64,000 bases of DNA from Syngnathus acus (lineage: Eukaryota; Chordata; Actinopteri; Syngnathiformes; Syngnathidae), in the NCBI RefSeq assembly GCF_901709675.1, contig NC_051095.1:8149956-8213955 (forward strand). The letters run 5' to 3'. Shown here in pieces: positions 25,149 to 40,100 of the stretch. A program made the translations under genes and the position numbers. The notes beneath the pieces were generated by a model. The model searched no databases. It saw only the letters and a program-made list of their open reading frames with translations, and had not been told where the DNA came from. Positions within the stretch are counted from its first letter, which is position 1; the number at the start of each line of letters is the position of its first letter.

Positions 25149-28100
25149 ATGGCGGAGGGCACCGTGACTCTAAAAGGCTTGCGGAGCCAAATAGGTGAGG
25201 ACATGTTAAACTACAATGACTTTGCTCGAGCGGGTTGTTCTTTTTGGCGGTGATTTGAACGGGCTGCAACGCGGTCAGCTCCCCCCACCTTCTTCACCAA
25301 CCCAGGGCTACTAACGTTAGCTCTCCTCGCCGTTTTATCGGACTGCAAAATAGAACACTTTTCCACCTTAGCAATGTATATATCACAAATATTACGCGAC
25401 AAAGTTACATTTTAGGGTCGTATCCCCAAGGGGAACTTCACTCAGCTTAATAGCATTGAGGGCTAATGCTAAACTGAAGTTATAACGTTATCTTCCTCGC
25501 CGGACCGGGTTGACGTTTATTCGGCGATTTTCTTCTCTCCGTGAACCTTGTTATCAAACATTTCGCGATTACTTCTCAACTTTAATCGAGACAAAGTAAG
25601 TCAACATGTTATGACTTCCTGGCATTTAGCCGACGTTTTAGCTACGTTAGCTCATCAAGAAGAGTTAAGTTACTTGTCATGTGTGCTTTTGGATTTAAGT
25701 TGCTCCTATTTGTAGCAGTTGAAAAAATAATGTCCATTGAAAGAGGGTTAATGACTTGATTTTGTCTGCTTGTAAGTTTGCTAATTGTGCCCATTTCTCG
25801 TCATGCCCTTTGGTGGCAAGTGTATGTTGTTGACATATGGCATAACCCCCCCTCCCTTTATCTCTGCGGGGTTACCATAACAATGTCTGACCTGAATTTT
25901 TCAATCAAGCATCAGTGCCACACATGCAGACAGTTTGCATAAAGAGCTGATGCAGTGATAAGGCTGTGTGTTGTCAAAATGACTGCATCTGTGGAGTTTC
26001 AGTCTGTGCAGGGGCATGAATACACATTTTGTTTTGACTTGGGGGCAGCTGACAGTTTTTTCAGTGTTTTACGCAGACAGGAGTGGGAACGGGGGCCGAA
26101 TGCATACCCGGCGTGGGCGTAGGCGGGTGTTACTCCTGGCAACAAGTGGCCACATTTAGTGCTGATGGTCTTCCTGTTTCCCCCTTCAGTTTTCCATCCA
26201 GCGCTTTCATACTGGAATATTTGGCTGCCCAGATTTGTGGTTTCATGAAAATACAGTAAACCCGCTACAAATGGCGACATCCCCAAAATATATACCCTAT
26301 CATTTCAAACTCCTAAATTCACGAGGGTTGCAATTAACGATTATTTTAACAATTAATTAATTTTTCAATTTCCTAATCACTCGCTGTGGCAACCCTTGAA
26401 AGGAAAAGCCCAGTCAAGTTTTAATTCCAAAACAGGATTGATTTTTTTTCCAAATTGAAAGTGCACAAAAATGAATGGATTTTATCATAAACTGATTTCA
26501 ATAATCAATTTTGTTTTCCAAAAGCAGACTGATTTGACTCGCTTAAAGGCGTTGGACCTTCGAAGTCGCACTGCAATGCCAGGAATCTCGCTCACAAGCA
26601 TGGCGATTTCCACAAGAATGCAGGCAAGGAGAAAAGCTAGCTGGTGGAAATGATGGGTTCGCACCGCTGCAAGGTTGTCAGGTCCTGCCAAATTATTAAA
26701 AGCATGAGAGGCATTTCTTGCAATGGTTGGACTCAACGACCACAGGAGGAGCGGCTTCAGTTTCACTGTGATTTGTTGTCTTTCTCTCCGCTTAGCGCCC
26801 TTTCCTTCCTGTGCATTTATGTAAAGTCGCTGGGGAAGGTCACATAAACAATTTGAATAGCAAAACAATGTTTAATGTTCTCAGCCAAGCTTAGGTCGTT
26901 ATAAAGATTTTCGACTTTTACGTCAAAGTCAGCCTGACAGAAATTGTTCGGCCAGTCTCAATGGGAAACAACAGATAAAGGACTGAGTGAGATTGAATGA
27001 GGTCCATCTGGAAGACTCCCCGTGCCAGGACGCACTGCAAATAGCCCAAGCTTATACCTTTGCATGACAAGGTGGAGTAATCCTGTCCAAGATCTGGCAA
27101 TGTGTTTAAAAGTGGGCATGTGCGCGGCCGCGTGGGACTGCGCAGGCATCAATTGTCGTTAAGCCGGCCATGATGGGATACTGCGAGCCGAAACTCCTCC
27201 CTGTTTACAATGCTTGGCACATTTTAGGTGGCCATCCTCCGGCAAAGTCTCTGTCTTGGCCACAAAATGTATCATTTATACTTGTTGGTGGCTAAACAAT
27301 AATGTAACTCCTGCTTGAGACATTTAATGTGAAAAGCTGTTTGGGGATGCACCAACTAACTTGGTGTTAGTTTGAGAGGCTGCCCCTTCCTGCAATTTAG
27401 AGAAGTCGTGTTTGATTAGCGCTAGAATTGGAGCGGTCATTTTACGCGGGCTGGCCTGCTTCCTCTTCCTCAACTTAATGACAAGCCCCCACGGAGCTGT
27501 GCTTGCCATAATTTGCACACAGCTCCCGACCGGACTGATTGGTGGCCAGAAAAATGAATGTTGCTCACCTCTTTAAAATGCCCCATAATACGTTTTAGGC
27601 AGGATGTGTTGACACGGGGGCCACTGTTGATTGTTCACATGCGCCAAATCTCCTCAGGGATGTCGCGCTGAGCGCCGTCTGTGATTGGCTCGTCATTTCT
27701 ATGAGCACACCTGGCTCTCTTGAGACCCTCTTCCGCAGTCTAATCAGAGCACTTCAATTAGCACATGAATGTTGTTTTCACTCCATGGCGACTTTCTCCG
27801 CGCGTATATTTTCTTGTTGATTTAGTGTCAGGACAGAAGCTGCTCAGGCCAAAGCAAAAACAAAGTTGCTTTGGTGCCGAGAATTTGCCGAGTTGCGGGG
27901 GTTTGCTTACTGCCATCGTGCAGCCTGTATTGTTTTTTTTGGCGGGGGAGGTCAATTTAAGGTCACCATCCTCACAAGCTACTGTCGTAACTGTAACTTT
28001 GAGTGTGCTTGGCTTTAGAAGGCAGGGACGCTCTTGGTGAGTGATGTTGGTCTCACTCGGTGGAGAGTGTTGAAATGGGAATAGCAGAAGCTTTTCGCAC

Positions 28101-31100
28101 CTCTGGAAACTGCTTCGCAGTAACAAACCCTTTGTTGTTTCCATTGCAGTGAATGAATAATATAAATAACAAAACAAGTTGAACATATAGTATATGCATG
28201 TTTGGGAGCGAAACAACTTGTACTCGATGGTCAGTGTAGTTGTAACATTTCAAATACAAGGTGATTGATTGTAAGGCAACCTGCTCCGTCCATTGTGACG
28301 TCTTAATGTAGCCATGATGAGTCACCTTGTCTAAGTCCACATCCTCTTTTCATCCACACTCAGCATATCGCCTGGCAACAGTAGCCTTGCTGTTTAGCAT
28401 CTATTGATTGATCTTATCTTTATGAATAAAACGAGAATATCTTGAATGAGTCATTATGTGATCTGTGCTCTGTTTTCTCCCTGCAAAAGATCTCCTTTAG
28501 CACAGTGGGCTGGCTGTTTCATGCTTTCCTGTCCAATATGGGCACGTTCTTGGCTCATGTTTCGCACATCTCTTCGGTGAACATTGCTTCATATTGTCCG
28601 AAAGAGTCGATCGATAGTCATGTTGCTACATTTATCATGGAAAGTTATCGTAAACAAGTTTTTTGGAACCCATTCTCTGCAATGGACAGGTTTGCCAACT
28701 AGAAACCACTGACAAATATATTTGTCAAGTATGTTTGCAATGGGTTGGCATGCCAAGAGGGCCTCGCCCATATTGTGAAATTGTGAGTATGTAAACCACT
28801 GTATTAATGAACAGATTCCAGTAGATGGCGGTGTTGCATTGTACAGTATTTGAGGTGAAGCTAAAGATTGGGTGAATCTTGGCTTGTCACAATTATGAGG
28901 GAGAGAAATGCATTGCAAGTCCATCAAACCGTTAAGGCCCCTCGCACTAGAACAATGTATTTACCAGCATGGTTTTTACAATCTGATTTAAAACTTGATA
29001 GTTTGGGAAGCCCTACTTTGACAGCAGCTGCTAGTGAATTAGTTTTGCTGAATGTCTCTAATGCTTTTTCCTCAAGAAATAGAAATTGACTAGTTGAATT
29101 TTGTCAGCACTTTATTGCCACAGTAGAATCTGACTGAATGAATGACCGAATGAGTGAGATTTGATGCAGCCTAGTTTTCCTATCACATGACAGAAGGTCT
29201 GATTTGCCTACTCGTCAGCAATTCAGTAGTGCTGAGAGCGCACTGCCGAGAAATGCAGTGAGGACCGAGCTGATGCAGCTTGATCATGTGCTGTTTCCTT
29301 CCTACTACATCTGCTATGCATCACTTTCTCTTGGTTGATAGGAAAGTGCCATTCAAAATATGAAAAACGGCAGAAAATTGTTGGTCTCAGATGTTTTGCA
29401 GCGTCGTTGAATCCCAAGTCATACTCTCAAATTCAAATGCGGCAAATTCTGCAAACAACTTATGTAAGCCGTCAAATGAAGCGGCGGCCCAATTTTGTTA
29501 AATGTTATCTGTAGATTGCACACTTGAACCTCCGATGTTCAGCACAAATCCAGGACTTGATTTCCAGGAAATAATTTCTGTTAGAAATACTGTGACATGA
29601 ATTGCTTGGTTAAGCCTCAAACTGTCGTCTTTAAAAAAAAAAAAAAAAAAAAAAGCAGGTAACCATACCGACAAGGCATTTAAACAACAGTTGAACATTT
29701 CTGACCCTTATTCCAGTGTAAGGGTTAGTCAAATAATCCACATATTCTATTTTGAAGCTTTTGACTTTTCAGTTTTTCACCTAAAATGTGACTGTACAAG
29801 GTTGTGACTGCAGAGCGCACACATTGGCTCTCATTTGCCAGCGTCTTGCTCACTGAGCGTGTTGAATGCAGTCTGGAGAGTGGGCCATGGGCTGGGTCTG
29901 ATGGCTTGAATAGCCGGATTGTTCTGCTTCATAACCAGAGTGGCTCCACACCAGAGGCGTCATGACTATGCAAACAAAGCTCAGAGAAAATTGAAAAGAC
30001 AGTCTCATCAGACTTGATTACATCATTTGTCCTTTTTTCTCCTCCAATCGGGGTCTCTCCTCTTACGCTGACTCGAAAAATACGCAGATATACCGCCCAG
30101 TGCAAATTATGCTCGACAAAATGGAAGGTGCTTGAGTGGATAGTAAGAAATAACACTTCAGAAAATGTTAGGGTTGACTTGCCCTTTAAGGGGACTCCAA
30201 AAATCTCTGCTGTAAATTGTGTGCTTTCTCTGGTCCAGCTGCAGCTGCGCAGGCCCAAGCCGAGGAGCGGCGCAGCCAGGCCGTGAGTCCAGCACTGTCT
30301 GCAAACACAGCAGCCAAACCTCACGGCCCTCGGCCAGGTAACCCACTCCTCACCCAGACACCGCTTTAGCTCAGTGTGAACCGTTAGCCACCAAACTATC
30401 CAATCGCCGCCCCCTGCTCTGCAGGGCTTACTGCAGGGAGGCCCCGAGTCATCACTTTATTATTTGACAATCTCATTAATGGCAGCCCCCTACCAGGACT
30501 CACACCTTGATGCAAAGCTGTTGCTGTAATATGTCAGCGTAAGCCGCCGCAGCCTCCATCTGCGCACCTCTTTTGACCGCGTTGACGCACGTGTTTGCAG
30601 TCCTCGACGGCGCCACACTTCGAGTGGACGATCGACTGCGGGTAGCAAAGGAGAGACGAGAGGAGGCTGACAGGCAACAAGGCAAGGAGACATTTACTCA
30701 GATCTGCTTCATCTTGTGGTAAAATGCAAGCATTTATGTGCCACTTGCATCAAGTCAAGCCCGCTGCTCTACGAGCGACGCAGTCGACTGGAGAAACGTG
30801 GCATGATTGTCAACAAAGCAGGCGGTGATGCATATTGGCATTGAAGGAGATGTTTTATTTGCACGCCGAATCAGCCAATTACTGACCGGACCTAATGTCC
30901 TCCATGACAAGCTTGAGTTGTTTTTCGTTAGAACATGTTTCCATTCCACAAGAGTCCAATTGCGCCTTGGCGATGTAACGCTTGCGCGCAGCTGCTTAGA
31001 CCATGTAAGTCAGACCCTGGACCTCCTGACACACAGTCGTTATGCTGATTTTCATACCAGAGGAGGCTTGGAAACCCCTTAGTGACTTTTGCATACTTCT

Positions 31101-34100
31101 ACACAATCACACTGGAGTGGTTGTGGTTACTGAACGGCACTTCTAGATGATGGTGGACGATTTACAACGTAACAAACTATGGGACTGGATTTGTATATAT
31201 CATGTCTACAATACCGGGGTTTTTTTTAAAGAAAATTGTAAATTTAAAATGCCCCTTTCTCTGTCTGTCTTTGTCATCAGCTTTGCGTGACTCTCAGATC
31301 ATGGAGCGTGAGCGCAAGGCCAAAATGCAAGTGGAGCGTCAGCAGGAGGAACGTCACAAGAAGGCCACGGAGCAGCGACGGAAAGAGGAGCAGAAGCGTC
31401 AGGCTGTGGAGGAGAAGAGGAAGCAGAAACAGGAAGAGGAGAAGGTAGTCAACGGAGGAGGCCTGTGCGCCTGGAATCTCGCTCTTAGGAATGATTATTC
31501 CCGTGACCATGAAGCAAATAGAGAACACCCCCCCTCCCTTTTTTTTTTTTATGAATGCGGCAGGAGCATTACGCGGCAGTGATGAGACGAACGTTAGAGC
31601 GAAGCCAGAGGGCCGACCAGAGACAGAAGAGGTGGTCCTGGGGAGGATTGTCAACAGACTCGGATGGACGAGCAGGTAATGGCCACTTTGTTTGTTTTGG
31701 GCCAATCAAACATTATTTATCACATTGATGCCACACCTCCAGCTGTTGTGGCCCGCACACCGGGTCTGATTTACTAAGATCCCAAATAGGGAGTCCTGAA
31801 TCGCGTGTTCACTCACACTTACCGATTGTGCACTCTTAGCATCAGGTGTAAAACTTCTTGCGTCCCTTTCAGTCTCTCTGTGGCAACCTGCTAATGGAGT
31901 GACACTCGAGGCTCAGTGGCCATGTTCCTTTGAGAACAAAATGAGTTGGCAAATGTCACCCTGAAATGATTTGAACCACTCAAAAACCTTTTCTGAAATT
32001 TGCTGAATGGTAAGTTGCACAAAAAGTGCTACAACATTGAACAACTGGACCCTGAAATTTCTCTCCAAACCCTTCATCACTTACACTCTGAATGTGTAGC
32101 GTCCCATTCTACAAACTAAAACCTGCCTTCACGTGATTTTGACTTTATCCCTTCAGTGTTCATATGATGTTCCTATTGTGACTTGTGACACCGTCAATGA
32201 AAGCCTTGATGGCCGCCGGCCATTCTTCTCCTTGTGCCAAGAAGTGGCGTCAGCACTCCTCACTTCCCCGCTGAGAGCTTTCTCTCCCTACAGGAGACTC
32301 GGACGCCGGCGCCTCATCTCCAGTAGCTATAGCAATCTCCCCTGCTTCGCCAGAAAAGCCACCCAGGAACACTCAAGGTTTTGTTTGTGATTTGCCCGCC
32401 AGTTAAAATCTGTAGCATGGGCGGCACATATTGGGTGATAGTGTACGGTACCTTCTCTTCCTCACGCATCTTTTGCAGCCTAACACCGACTGTTAAATAG
32501 AGGAAACCTCTCTCTGTCAGTATGCTTTCTTTTTTCCAGGGAGTGTTGCTTTAGGTCTTGGACCCATTCACACTTTGGGGCAGGGCCAGGTCATCGGGGC
32601 TACTTTGCATGGAAGCCCAGTCAAATGCAAGGCTGAACTAATAATGTTGGGTTCAGATCACGGCACGCCATGTTGTGGCTATGCGGTTTGCTCTACTAAC
32701 TTCACCGCATGACGCGAAAGCACATGGTGGTTGTTGCAAAAAAACATTTATTTTGTTTTTTTCAAGCATGAAACGGCATCATGTTCATTTGTCTAAAGTG
32801 TCAATAGTGCCTTTGAAAATCCCAACTAGGTCATAAAAGACAGTCAAATGAGATTCTCTACAAGACCTGACCTGTAGCAAAAAGTCTGCCTTTGCGACGA
32901 TAACAAACTGAACAAAATAGCACAAGTGCTTCTCTGTATGCAAACCACACCTGCAAAAATAAACGTATCGTCAAATGAACGTCTCTCTAACAATGTCTGT
33001 AAGAACTCAACTAGTATGTTTGTAAAGGCAGATGGTTTTGGTTACAGATTTGTACAGGATCTCATTAGCTAGCAGAGGTGCCTGTGGTGTTATCTGAAAC
33101 GGGTGTTGTCAAGTATCCCTTTAGTGTCCTTCCACTGTGTGCGCCTCCTTTGGGAGCGTTCTGTAGTGTAATTCCTCCCTTCTTCCTCCTCCCTGACTCG
33201 TAGACAAGCGCTCCACATCCATCACCAACCTCAAACAGCCGTCAGAGGCTAGCATCACCAAACGCCTATCCTCGTCCTCTGCCACCCTCGTCAAAACTCC
33301 TGACAAAAGTAAGTCACCTCTTGACCCCCACCGCACTCCCACCCTTCTTTCTAACCTCTCCTCCCAGTAGTACTTTGTTTCATGCTCCATATATTGTTTT
33401 TGAATGGTGTCAAACCAGAGGCCTGCGGTCCTATTTTGCCCTGCCATGTCGTTTCATGTGGCTGGCAAAGGCTTGCCACAATTTGTCTTTACTTTTTGAA
33501 TGTGCAAACGTGGCTATCCAATTTCAAATGAAGATAATGAAATGCAGAGGTGGTTGTACACGATGGGGTTATTATTAGGTTTTCTCAACAGAGCATATTA
33601 GGAAAGGGCCAAGAAGTCTGACTTCCACCTATCTAGTCTGTGAACAAACCGGGCTCCACATCTTCTGGCAAGTAGACGTCATGACCAGTCATATGTTTGA
33701 ACAATCACTCGCTCCCGGGGGTTTGTAATAGTTTGGATTTCAAACTGCAGCCTTCATTTCCCCCAAAGGTTGACAGACTTGATTTATTTTTTTTCCCTCA
33801 TTCCTTAAAAAGAAAAGCTGTTGCTGTTGCATTTTAAATGTCATTCTGTCAAAGTTATGTGTAGGCGTAAGAAAGATCAAGTGGTATTTAGATTTCTTGT
33901 TAATGTCCTGAAATCCAAATGGTGATTGAAATTGGAACCCAGGCATCGTCGTCCCAGGTGCCTAGCATGACCCCTGACCTCAGGTCTAGCCTTATCTCGG
34001 CCTTTGCACGCAGCCTCACTGGGGCAGACTAGAGCTTCTTCACAACGAGATAATTGTTTAATTTAATTACTTGACTTTTCCTTGCTGTCCACACACGTGG

Positions 34101-37100
34101 TTGGACTTGGGTACCATTCATTAGGTAACGTGGGGTGGAATTCACCATTGTGTTGTCATCACTGTCTCTTAGGTATAAAATCCAGGAGTGTGTCTTGTAA
34201 CCGTTTGCTTCGGAAAGACAGTGCTGCTAAGGAGGAAGGCAAAAAGCTGCAGGCGGAGTCGACAGGTGCATAGTCGCCGCTCCGTGCAACGGTCCATTTC
34301 TCTACTTATCACTGGGCTTGATCAGTTTATTTTATTTCCTGAAGCAGGAGAACAAAACCCAAATATTTTTCACGCTATATGTTTAATAGTATCGCGCAAA
34401 AAAATGTGTCATTGATTTGCAACAGGGTGTTAATTCTAGAAGAATTCATTCAGTTACGATAAAGACTTCTCAAGGATATTAAGCATATTTGTATCGGCAG
34501 CTTTGAAAGGCCAAGCTTATAATTTTTTTTTTTTTGGGCCCTCCCATGTCTTGGTCTTAGAACGGCTTACAATGGCGCCTATGTGTGCCTCAGCGCACGT
34601 CTGACTTTTGATGAAGATCACCAGTTAGGCATCAGCTGCCGTGACGCTTGCCGACTCATTCACAGACCAGAACTGCACATGACCTGTTGGAAAGTCTCTC
34701 CGCGGGGATGTTCTTGTTGACTCTCTCCCTGTGTCTCTGGGCCGTGACCCCTGCGCTCACGTCCGTAGGTGCTTCCATGAAGACGAGGAGTTCATCCCTC
34801 ACACGAGTAAGTGTGGGCAGAGCGCAGACTCCTGCCAAGGCTGCTAAGGGGACGTCAGACAATCAAGGTGGCTAGCATGGGATAATCAGTCGATCGTTTT
34901 TTGTTTTTTCCATGCTTCCATCTGGCTTTTTTTGGGGGAGTAACTGGCATGTCAGTGACGTTAACAGCTTGCTGGTTCTGAATTTAAGAAATTCTGAGGG
35001 GACATATCTTCATCTTAAGCATCTTTGAAGTATCTGGTTGTGGGGCCTACGTTATTTTTAGCTTGATGTCATCATTTCCTTTTCCCCCTCAAAGCTCACA
35101 CACACAATGCTGACTAACATTTTGGGCAACTGCTCAAATTTTCAACACGCTCTTGTCTGTGATTTGCCTCTAACGTTAAATGCTTTCCCTTATAACCTGA
35201 TTTCTTTTTTGTGCTGCGCACACTGGCAACTAACCAGTTGTCATTTAGTCATTTTTGCAATTGTCAAGTCCAGCAATGGTCTTGTTGTATGTTGCCACTA
35301 ACAGCATGTATTGTTTTTGTTTTGTCACAAAGTGTACATTGTGTTCTCCCTCCCTCACAGATGACATCTTCCTAGCAGGATTTAAGATGCTATGCTTGTG
35401 CATCAGTGCCATCCCATCATAGCACCCACAAGAGCACCCAAATCCCTTCAAGAGTGCCAGTGTGCAGTCTGTGTATTAATCACCAAAGCTTTTGTTTGTC
35501 CTTTAGACGCCGCAGCCTCCATTGGCGGAACACTCATTGATTCTTTTGATTTGTTTCTTAGCAGGGCTGCTCAAAGTATGCTTTGGATTAGGAATCAGCT
35601 TCATGATCATTAATCAGGCGGATGGTGTCGTCCACGTATCATTGAGGAGGTTAATCCGGGTACACACAGGATGTACGATTTGGTGCTTGATCTAAAATAG
35701 GATCACTCGACCTTGACTGCAATCTGCGATTTACTGGAGCGCCACTTCAGTCCTTATCACCGTTCTTCTAGCCTCTTAATACCTTGGTGCGTAGTAGCAA
35801 CCTGCGAGCACTTAAAATGTAAATAGCACATGTCAGTACCAGATGTCAGTTTAGTAAGAAACTCGACTGCGACGTGCGAATCCGCCACTCGCGGACCAAT
35901 GAGGGAGTACGTTCAGATGATAACAAACTCACTCTGGCGTGATTTGTACTTTCGTAGCACAGTCGGTGAGAAAGACTTCGGTTCTTAGAGACTCAAGACC
36001 ACATTAGTTACCATGTCAAAACGTTTATGTTCAGTGGAGTTGCGGTTAACTCATTCACTGGCTGCTCTTTTCAAAGTAGAGTTCCTCGTATTGCGAGCAG
36101 TTTTAGAGCTTTGTGACTGACCTACTAAGAGAAGACTCTCTTCTTTCATCAGGGAAACGGTTTTCTTCCTCATTTTATTCTTTAGTTTCATTCTTTGGGT
36201 TCACCAAAAACAATGGTTTGTGACCCCAAAACTGAGAAAAGGAGCTAATGTAATTACACCAGACTTAAACATACTCCGTTTGAGCTGAGGTGCCTGAACT
36301 TGTCAAAGTGACTGTAATTGACATGACAAGCCAAGATTCACCACCATCTTTAGCGTTTATTCAAAAGCTGTGCTGTTTTCAAATCCAAAGCGAATCAACA
36401 CTACCCTCAACAGGGATTGCTAAACTTCCATGGCAGTTAACTTAATGGACACTAGAAATATTTTCACAGTCGAAGTTCAAGCACTTATTGGGTCACCTGT
36501 AGTCTGCAGTCTTATACACTCCCCCTCTCTCTTGCCTGAAGAATATTTGTTTGCTGTTCATTAATGGTCCAATGTTTTCTCTTTTCCCATCAGCACACCT
36601 CCCACTGCCTTAAGGAACCATTGATTTGACCGCATTGTCGAGTGATCCAACTTAGACAATCAGTGGTCTGTCTCAGTACTCTTCCATGGCATCACTTGCC
36701 TCGTTATTCTCATGAAATGATTTCATTGACTCCCAGCAGAAGTGAAAAGCTCTGTGAGACTATTGAGACATAACCTATTGCTGCATGTGTTGTTGATTCT
36801 CTCCTGATGGTTAAATCACATGGTGGCTTATCTAACTGACGCTTCCCCCCCACTCCCACTTTACCCCTTTTTTGTCATTCTCTGCTGCTATTCTCGACCC
36901 CCCCTCCCTTGTCCTACTTTGTCCTTTTCTCTTCTTTTGGGTTTCATTTTTCGGTGGGCTCGCCACGTAGCTCGCAAGCAACCGACTTGCGCCGTGGATG
37001 GAGGGGTCATTAGTCGCCTGCTCACTCCCACCCAGGCCTCACTAGCTAGGAGCAAGAGTGCTGCCGCCCTTTCCCCTGAAGGAACCAATGCTCCAGGTAA

Positions 37101-40100
37101 CCCCCTCCTCTCACATAGCAGTCTGACAGCGGATGGTTTCTAGCTCATCTCTCTTGTGTCTGTTTCCCAATGTAAGGTACAGTAGCTGCAGGGGAGACCC
37201 TAGTTCACCATGGCGTTCGTGCTGTGGAAATTCATAATTAGACAAAAACTTATTTTTCTTCTATCATTTGTTCATTGTGTGTACATTGCATATTCAATGC
37301 AGCTTGGTTTTCGCAAGACTGTTTAAAATTGGAAAACTGAACATATCCCAGATCAGCGTGTGCGTTTGTTTCACCGAGCCGCTGCGCAATGGAAATGCAG
37401 CATTACTCATAGTTACCAATGGTATCGCATTTCAGTGAGATCAACTTTGACACCGTGAACATATATAGCTACAATTGGCCGCAGTTGTCGTGTGCCATGG
37501 CTTTAGCCGATCAGGCATCCCTCCACCGGCTGCATTTCTCGGCATCTGAGGAGCTTCTGGGTCCATGCTGGGAGATTTTCTTTAAGCTGCTTACAGGTTC
37601 TTGTTGTGTCAGAATGAAACTGTTGTGCAGGTGTCCTGGCACCATGATCAGAGACGGTGCCAAGTGGCTTTTTACTGTACAATATACTGTCGTTGTAGTA
37701 AATGGTGCTCTTGCCGATCAGATACCAAGATATACTCTTCTCTGTGGCTACGTAAATGCAGCCTGCCACTTCAATAATACTCGAAAGTACGATCTATGCG
37801 TGTAGTGTAGATGCGCATAGTTTGACTCATAAACACAGTTCATGTTTTGTTCTAGAAAGTCATTTGCATCTCTGCAAGAAATTGAAGCTGTGTATCTTTT
37901 TGGGTGTGGCGTTTATTGACCAGCCATTAGAAAACCCATTAGCAGCACTTATGGATTGTGCGCTATGTATGGTCCCAGTGGAAACATGACCCACCCGAAG
38001 TAGTGCAGCGGCAGCACAGTGTGCAGGATTTGCATGCTTGTCATAGATAGAGAATCATAGAGGACACTTTTGACTGGGCTTTGGCAGCGAGAGTCGTCAA
38101 GGTTGCCGGATTATCACGACTAATCTCTCTATCTGACGCAGCAAGTAGCAAGATAGTTAGCCGACAACAAAAAAACAACACTGACTGCAAACAAAATAGT
38201 ATTGGTGTCTGTTGCCCTCTTTTCAGCATTATCTGTTTAAACAGAAATGGCGCATCAAAACATGTAGTGAGACAATATAACTCTGTATATATTCATTATC
38301 TTATACAAAAAGTGACATTTCGCTGCAGCTTACTCAGTCACTTACAGTAGCTGTGAGATTTGAGTTTGGAATTTTTTAACCCCCTGTGGCCAAATTGCAC
38401 ACACCAAAAGGAAACACAATGGATTATCCATAATGCCCAAACTTTAGATTCTATTTATTGATTTTATTAATGTCTTGTGTTACATGGTCATTGAATGAAG
38501 TAAAGCTGTATGTAGTATTTGATCTTTGAGCTATTCTCAACACATACCAGATTTTTGTGACAGTCAAAAACTGCATCTTTGTTCATTTATTGCACACTAA
38601 TATTCTAATATTGGAATATTGGTGTTAGTATTTGCCTTCTATTCTAAATTTTGAGTTTGCTTTGTTTTCGAGGTGAACAAAAATCGAAACTGCTGTGTGC
38701 TTTGGTGCTACATCTAACAAAATGAAATGTATTTTTTTTCCCCCCTTAAATTTTTTTTCCTGCTTTTGAATCATCCCCTTTCATCCTTTCCCCCTTCTCA
38801 CTATCTTTCCTTGTATCAAATTTTTCTTCTACCCCATTCCCCCCCTTTTTTTTTTCTTTACACCTTTTTGCTGGCCAACCTGGCCTGCTTATCACCCTTC
38901 CCGCTGGTTGTACTTGCCTGGCCCTGCCGATGATTGTGTCCTTTACCAGAGTGTCACCTGTGTCCTTGCTCAGCCTCCGCCAACCCCATACACCCGCCCC
39001 GCGGGCCACTGCGCAGTCGCAGCATCGACCGACAGAAGAACGGCATGACCACCTCCGTGTCGGCAGACGGAGCCCTCGACCCCTCACTGGTGAGAACATC
39101 TGCTAAAAGTCAAACGAAATCTCATTCACCTTTTATTACATATGTCCAATCAACCAAGATTTGTATGAAATGGAAGCATTATTTCTAAGATTAGAATAAC
39201 CGAGGGATGGATATCTGCCTCAAACAATTCGTTTGGGGAATTAAGGGGAGAGAGTCTTTGAATGAGTAAGATGAGATGTAGTGCACATGGTAATGAAAGC
39301 AGTAATGGCAATAATAATGCATAACCAGCTGTTAATTGACCATAAATCAATTAGTTGTGTGAAATGGACATTTAATCTTGTTAATCAAAATGGAGTACGT
39401 TGCTTAGGTGCAACTAGCTTTTCCGCGGGCTAATTACTCAACCAGTTTGCAGCATGAAAAGAATAATATGGTCTTTGCTCAGGAGTGTCACAACTTCCCT
39501 TTAAAAAAAAAAAAAAGATTACCGTATTTTCCGCCCTAAAAGGCGCACCTAAAAACCTAAAATTTTCTCAAAAGCCGACAGTGCGCCTTATAGGCCAGTG
39601 CGCCTTATATATGGATCAACTGATGAATTTGTTGATCCATACTGGTTGTACACAGTGCTCTGCCAAAATGTTTCAGTACGTTTTAGTACGACTAATAAAT
39701 TACAAGGTCGCATCGCTTCCCAGCATTACGGCAACTGTAGTCAGGGGGCGTCACCGAATAGCTGTTGTACCCGCGAGGCTATTTCATGTCAAAATAGGCT
39801 GCTCTGTTAATGTTTCGAGTAAATCTACGGATCGATATGGAAGGGAAACATAGGTAAGTAGTACCAATGCGTTAGATCGAACTTTAGTCAGTTCCGATCA
39901 TTTATAGGAGATCGTTTGAGAAACGCGATTGTTTACACTTTGCTGAGGCTCATGGGAGATTGCGAGGTGAGGCTCGTGAGACTTTGCGGATGGCTAATGC
40001 TATTGCGATAGCTGCTATACGTACCAGGCTATTTCATGTCAAAATAGGCTGCTCTGTTAATGTTTCGAGTAAATCTACGGATCGATATGGAAGGGAAACA

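Noticed and set aside
35507-35620. Extra map7d3 exon after the acceptor-like tttgtcctttag
   Set aside because: The frame after it lacks MAP7 similarity and a suitable phase 1 donor. Skipping it keeps the family alignment.
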